Below, piece after piece: positions 62,074-64,000 of a DNA stretch of 64,000 nt (positions are counted from its first letter, which is position 1; each line of letters starts with the position of its first letter). The stretch spans positions 66,054-130,053 of the forward strand of contig CAYPTB010000045.1 of assembly GCA_964413535.1 (NCBI GenBank), written 5' to 3'. Source of the DNA: CAYPTB01 sp964413535 (GTDB lineage Bacteria; Planctomycetota; UBA1135; GCA-002686595). Position numbers and translations under genes: made by a program. The notes below the pieces were generated by a model. It was not told the origin of the DNA, did not search any database, and saw only the letters and a list, made by a program, of their open reading frames with translations.

Positions 62074-63663
62074 GTGCGCGCGCCCTCCCTCCCCGCTCCG
62101 GCGACCCCCGACGCCCCCGCGCTCGAACCCGTCGCACGCCGTGCGCGCAACGCTCCGAATCCCTGGACGCTCGGCGTCGGTCTGGGCGCGCTGTGCACGT
62201 GGCTCGCCCTGCGGCGCGACTTCGGACCCGACGGATACTTCGTGCCGTTGCAGGGCCTCGCCATCGTGCTGCTCGGCCTCGCGCCCGGGCTCGCCTACCT
62301 GCGGCGCGTGCGCCGCGACCCCGCGCACGCCGAGCCGTTGCCGTTCCTCCCGATCATCGGCGTCGTCTTCGCGATCTACTTCGGCCTGCCGGTGCTCGTG
62401 CGCGACCACGTCCGGTTCATGGACCTGACACCGAACGTGCTCGCCGTCGCGGAAGCGCTCGATCTCGCGCTGCTCGGTCTGCTCGCGCTCTACGCGGGTT
62501 TCTGGCTGCTCGCTCCCCGCCTCCTGGCCGTGCACGCGCGGCCGCTGCAGGTTCCCTGGAACGACGACCGCGCACGCAGCGCGGCGTTCGCCTTCATCGC
62601 CGTGGGGTGCGCGGCGTTGGTCGCCGGCGAGCTGGTTTCAATCCCCGCTTCCATCGTCCAGCTCGTGCGGCTCCTCACGCTCATGCTGCGCGTCGGCCTC
62701 GGCATCCTGATCGTCCTGGACCTGAAGGGCAGCACGGGACGGACGATGCACGTCGCGCTGTGGTTCCTCGTGGTGCCGGCCTACCTCTTCTTCCACTTGA
62801 GCACGGGTCAGATCGGCGCCTTCGTGCGACCACTGGCCTTCGTGCTGCTGCTCGTGTGGGCCTACCGTTTCCGTCTGCCGTGGATCAAGCTGGCCGCGCT
62901 GACCTTGTGCGCGATCCTGCTGCGCGGCGCCGCGCCCGAGTTCCGAACCATGGTCTGGCGCTCGAACGACGTGGCCGCACTGGGTCCGTTCGAGAGCTCG
63001 GCCCTGTACGCCGGCATCGTGCGCAAGAACCTCGCGACGCGGCCGCTCGAGACCCTCGACGAGTCGGTCGAGCTGATCGCCTCGCGCACGTCCCAGCTCG
63101 GGCTCTTCGCGCACGCCGTGCACCGCACGCCCGAGGTCGTGCCCTACTGGGGCGGCGAGACCTACAAGACGCTCGCGTCGAGCTTCGTCCCGCGCATCCT
63201 GTGGCGCGAGAAGCCGACCAAGGAGCTCGGCCAGCGTTTCGGGCACCGCTACGCGGCGATCGGTCCGCACGACCGCGGGACCTCGGTCAACCTGCCGCAG
63301 ATCGTCGAGCTCTTCGTCAACTTCGGACCGCTCGGCGTGCTCTTCGGGATGCTCGCCCTGGGAGTGCTCTACCGGCTCGCGTACATGAAGCTCGACCATC
63401 CCGGCGCGAGCGACGGAACGACGCTCATCGGCGCCGTCGTCTTCACCGAACTCATCAACATCGAGTCGGACTTCAGCCTCGTCTTCGGCGGCATCCTCCA
63501 GCTCGCGCTCGTGCTGTACGTCGTGCTGCGCCTCTGCGCGCCGCGCGAAACGCTCGGCCCTGCGCGGAGCGCACGCGATCGCGGCGAGGAGCGCGGCTCT
63601 CCCCGCGGCGCAGGCCGCGCACTGCCGTCCATCCCGAGGCGGCCGAGGCTCCAAGAGCCGTGA
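62074..63663 (+). CDS. O-antigen/exopolysaccharide polymerase (Wzy-like) membrane protein
   Basis: This 529-residue polytopic protein has about twelve hydrophobic helices. There is a large hydrophilic loop near 300-390, with 'RTPEVVPYWGGETYKTLASS' and 'FVPRILWREKPTKELGQRF'. After it come 'GTSVNLPQIVELFVNFGPLG' and 'VLFGMLALGVLYRLAYM'. This pattern (periplasmic loop followed by 'FG..G') is typical of Wzy/O-antigen ligase-type polymerases. It would join repeat units made by the flanking transferases. GTG at 62074 lies three bases after the previous stop. The C-terminus is a basic tail, and its stop overlaps the next GTG. Confidence 0.82.
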   Translation: MRAPSLPAPATPDAPALEPVARRARNAPNPWTLGVGLGALCTWLALRRDFGPDGYFVPLQGLAIVLLGLAPGLAYLRRVRRDPAHAEPLPFLPIIGVVFAIYFGLPVLVRDHVRFMDLTPNVLAVAEALDLALLGLLALYAGFWLLAPRLLAVHARPLQVPWNDDRARSAAFAFIAVGCAALVAGELVSIPASIVQLVRLLTLMLRVGLGILIVLDLKGSTGRTMHVALWFLVVPAYLFFHLSTGQIGAFVRPLAFVLLLVWAYRFRLPWIKLAALTLCAILLRGAAPEFRTMVWRSNDVAALGPFESSALYAGIVRKNLATRPLETLDESVELIASRTSQLGLFAHAVHRTPEVVPYWGGETYKTLASSFVPRILWREKPTKELGQRFGHRYAAIGPHDRGTSVNLPQIVELFVNFGPLGVLFGMLALGVLYRLAYMKLDHPGASDGTTLIGAVVFTELINIESDFSLVFGGILQLALVLYVVLRLCAPRETLGPARSARDRGEERGSPRGAGRALPSIPRRPRLQEP

Positions 63664-64000
63664 AGCTGCTCCACGTCGTGCCCTGCTACCTGCCCGGGCG
63701 CCGCTACGGCGGCCCGATCGCGTCGGTGCACGGGCTCGCGAAGCACCTCGTGGCGCGCGGCCACGCGGTGACCGTGTTCACCACGGACCAGGACGGCTTC
63801 GCGCCGCTCGCGCCGCCGCCGCCCGAGCGCGCCGTGATCGACGGAGTCGAGATCCGCTACCACCCCGCGCGCGCGCCGCGCCGCCTGCACTACGCGCCGT
63901 CGCTGCGCGCCGCGCTGCGCGAGCGCTTGTCCGAGTTCGACGTCTGCCACGTGCACGGCCTGTACTCCTGGCCGACCGTCTGCGCCGCGCGCGAGGCCGA
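63660..64000 (+). CDS. Glycosyltransferase family 4-type, N-terminal part, cut by window end
   Basis: The frame opens with GTG at 63660, overlapping the polymerase stop (GTGA), and continues past the last base; about 113 residues are visible. It begins 'KLLHVVPCYLPGRRYGGPIA', with 'SVHGLAKHLVARGHAVTVFT' and 'FDVCHVHGLYSWPTVCAARE', a GT-B N-terminal domain of the GT4 type. The substrate cannot be told. It continues the surface-polysaccharide operon, which extends beyond the window. Confidence 0.85.
   Translation, partial: MKLLHVVPCYLPGRRYGGPIASVHGLAKHLVARGHAVTVFTTDQDGFAPLAPPPPERAVIDGVEIRYHPARAPRRLHYAPSLRAALRERLSEFDVCHVHGLYSWPTVCAAREA

Overview
The window is GC-rich, gene-dense DNA with strong G/C bias at third codon positions and frequent GTG starts. 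Many neighbouring genes share ATGA or GTGA stop/start overlaps. The gene content fits a Gram-negative, LPS-bearing bacterium, most likely a deep-branching Planctomycetota relative. This is an inference. It rests on an ECF sigma factor fused to a membrane and Ig-like tail, paired secreted proteins with Asp/Asn-rich 'DxNxNGxxDxCEG' motifs, FG-GAP/VCBS proteins, a secreted TPR-CHAT protein and a Kdo hydroxylase. There is no rRNA, recognised tRNA, transposase, integrase or CRISPR array.

Layout. Positions 1-5538 hold a truncated FAD-dependent oxidoreductase (minus strand) divergent from the oxidative pentose phosphate set zwf-pgl-gnd. Positions 5540-6210 are a non-coding gap rich in inverted repeats, a candidate structured RNA. 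Positions 6216-12536 carry a PabA/TrpG-type glutaminase, a small secreted protein, and a YfiR / hybrid histidine kinase / TonB-dependent receptor operon. A roughly 105-bp palindromic element occurs twice (6790-6894 and 12539-12647), and the first copy encodes the last 26 residues of the glutaminase. Positions 12668-15685 hold an SGNH hydrolase and a large membrane protein.

Positions 15838-23404 are a tightly coupled restriction-modification-like operon: a beta-class adenine methyltransferase, an OLD-like ATPase with a Toprim-like C-terminus, and a DEAH helicase with a PD-(D/E)XK nuclease end. Two internal segments are clearly poorer in GC than their surroundings, suggesting cassette exchange. 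This is the best candidate for an unusual defence locus.

Positions 23542-45355 are mixed: radical SAM protein, JmjC/cupin oxygenase, ECF-membrane-Ig fusion, AI-2E family transporter, a membrane-anchored protein, a DyP-type peroxidase lacking the usual Asp, the TPR-CHAT protein, a UvrD-like helicase, a tiny membrane protein, an MBOAT acyltransferase, an aldehyde dehydrogenase, a PafA-like phosphatase and a secreted beta-helix protein.

Positions 45502-51481 form one operon: ABC ATPase, ABC permease, PDZ lipoprotein and two FG-GAP/VCBS proteins. Positions 51523-52833 hold two tandem secreted paralogues. Positions 53147-57607 hold a cytochrome c, a Kdo hydroxylase / class II photolyase / GrpB operon and a TIGR01777-type epimerase. 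From 57870 to the window end runs a surface-polysaccharide operon: NodU-type carbamoyltransferase, GDP-mannose 3,5-epimerase-like enzyme, glycosyltransferase, Wzy-like polymerase and a second, truncated glycosyltransferase.
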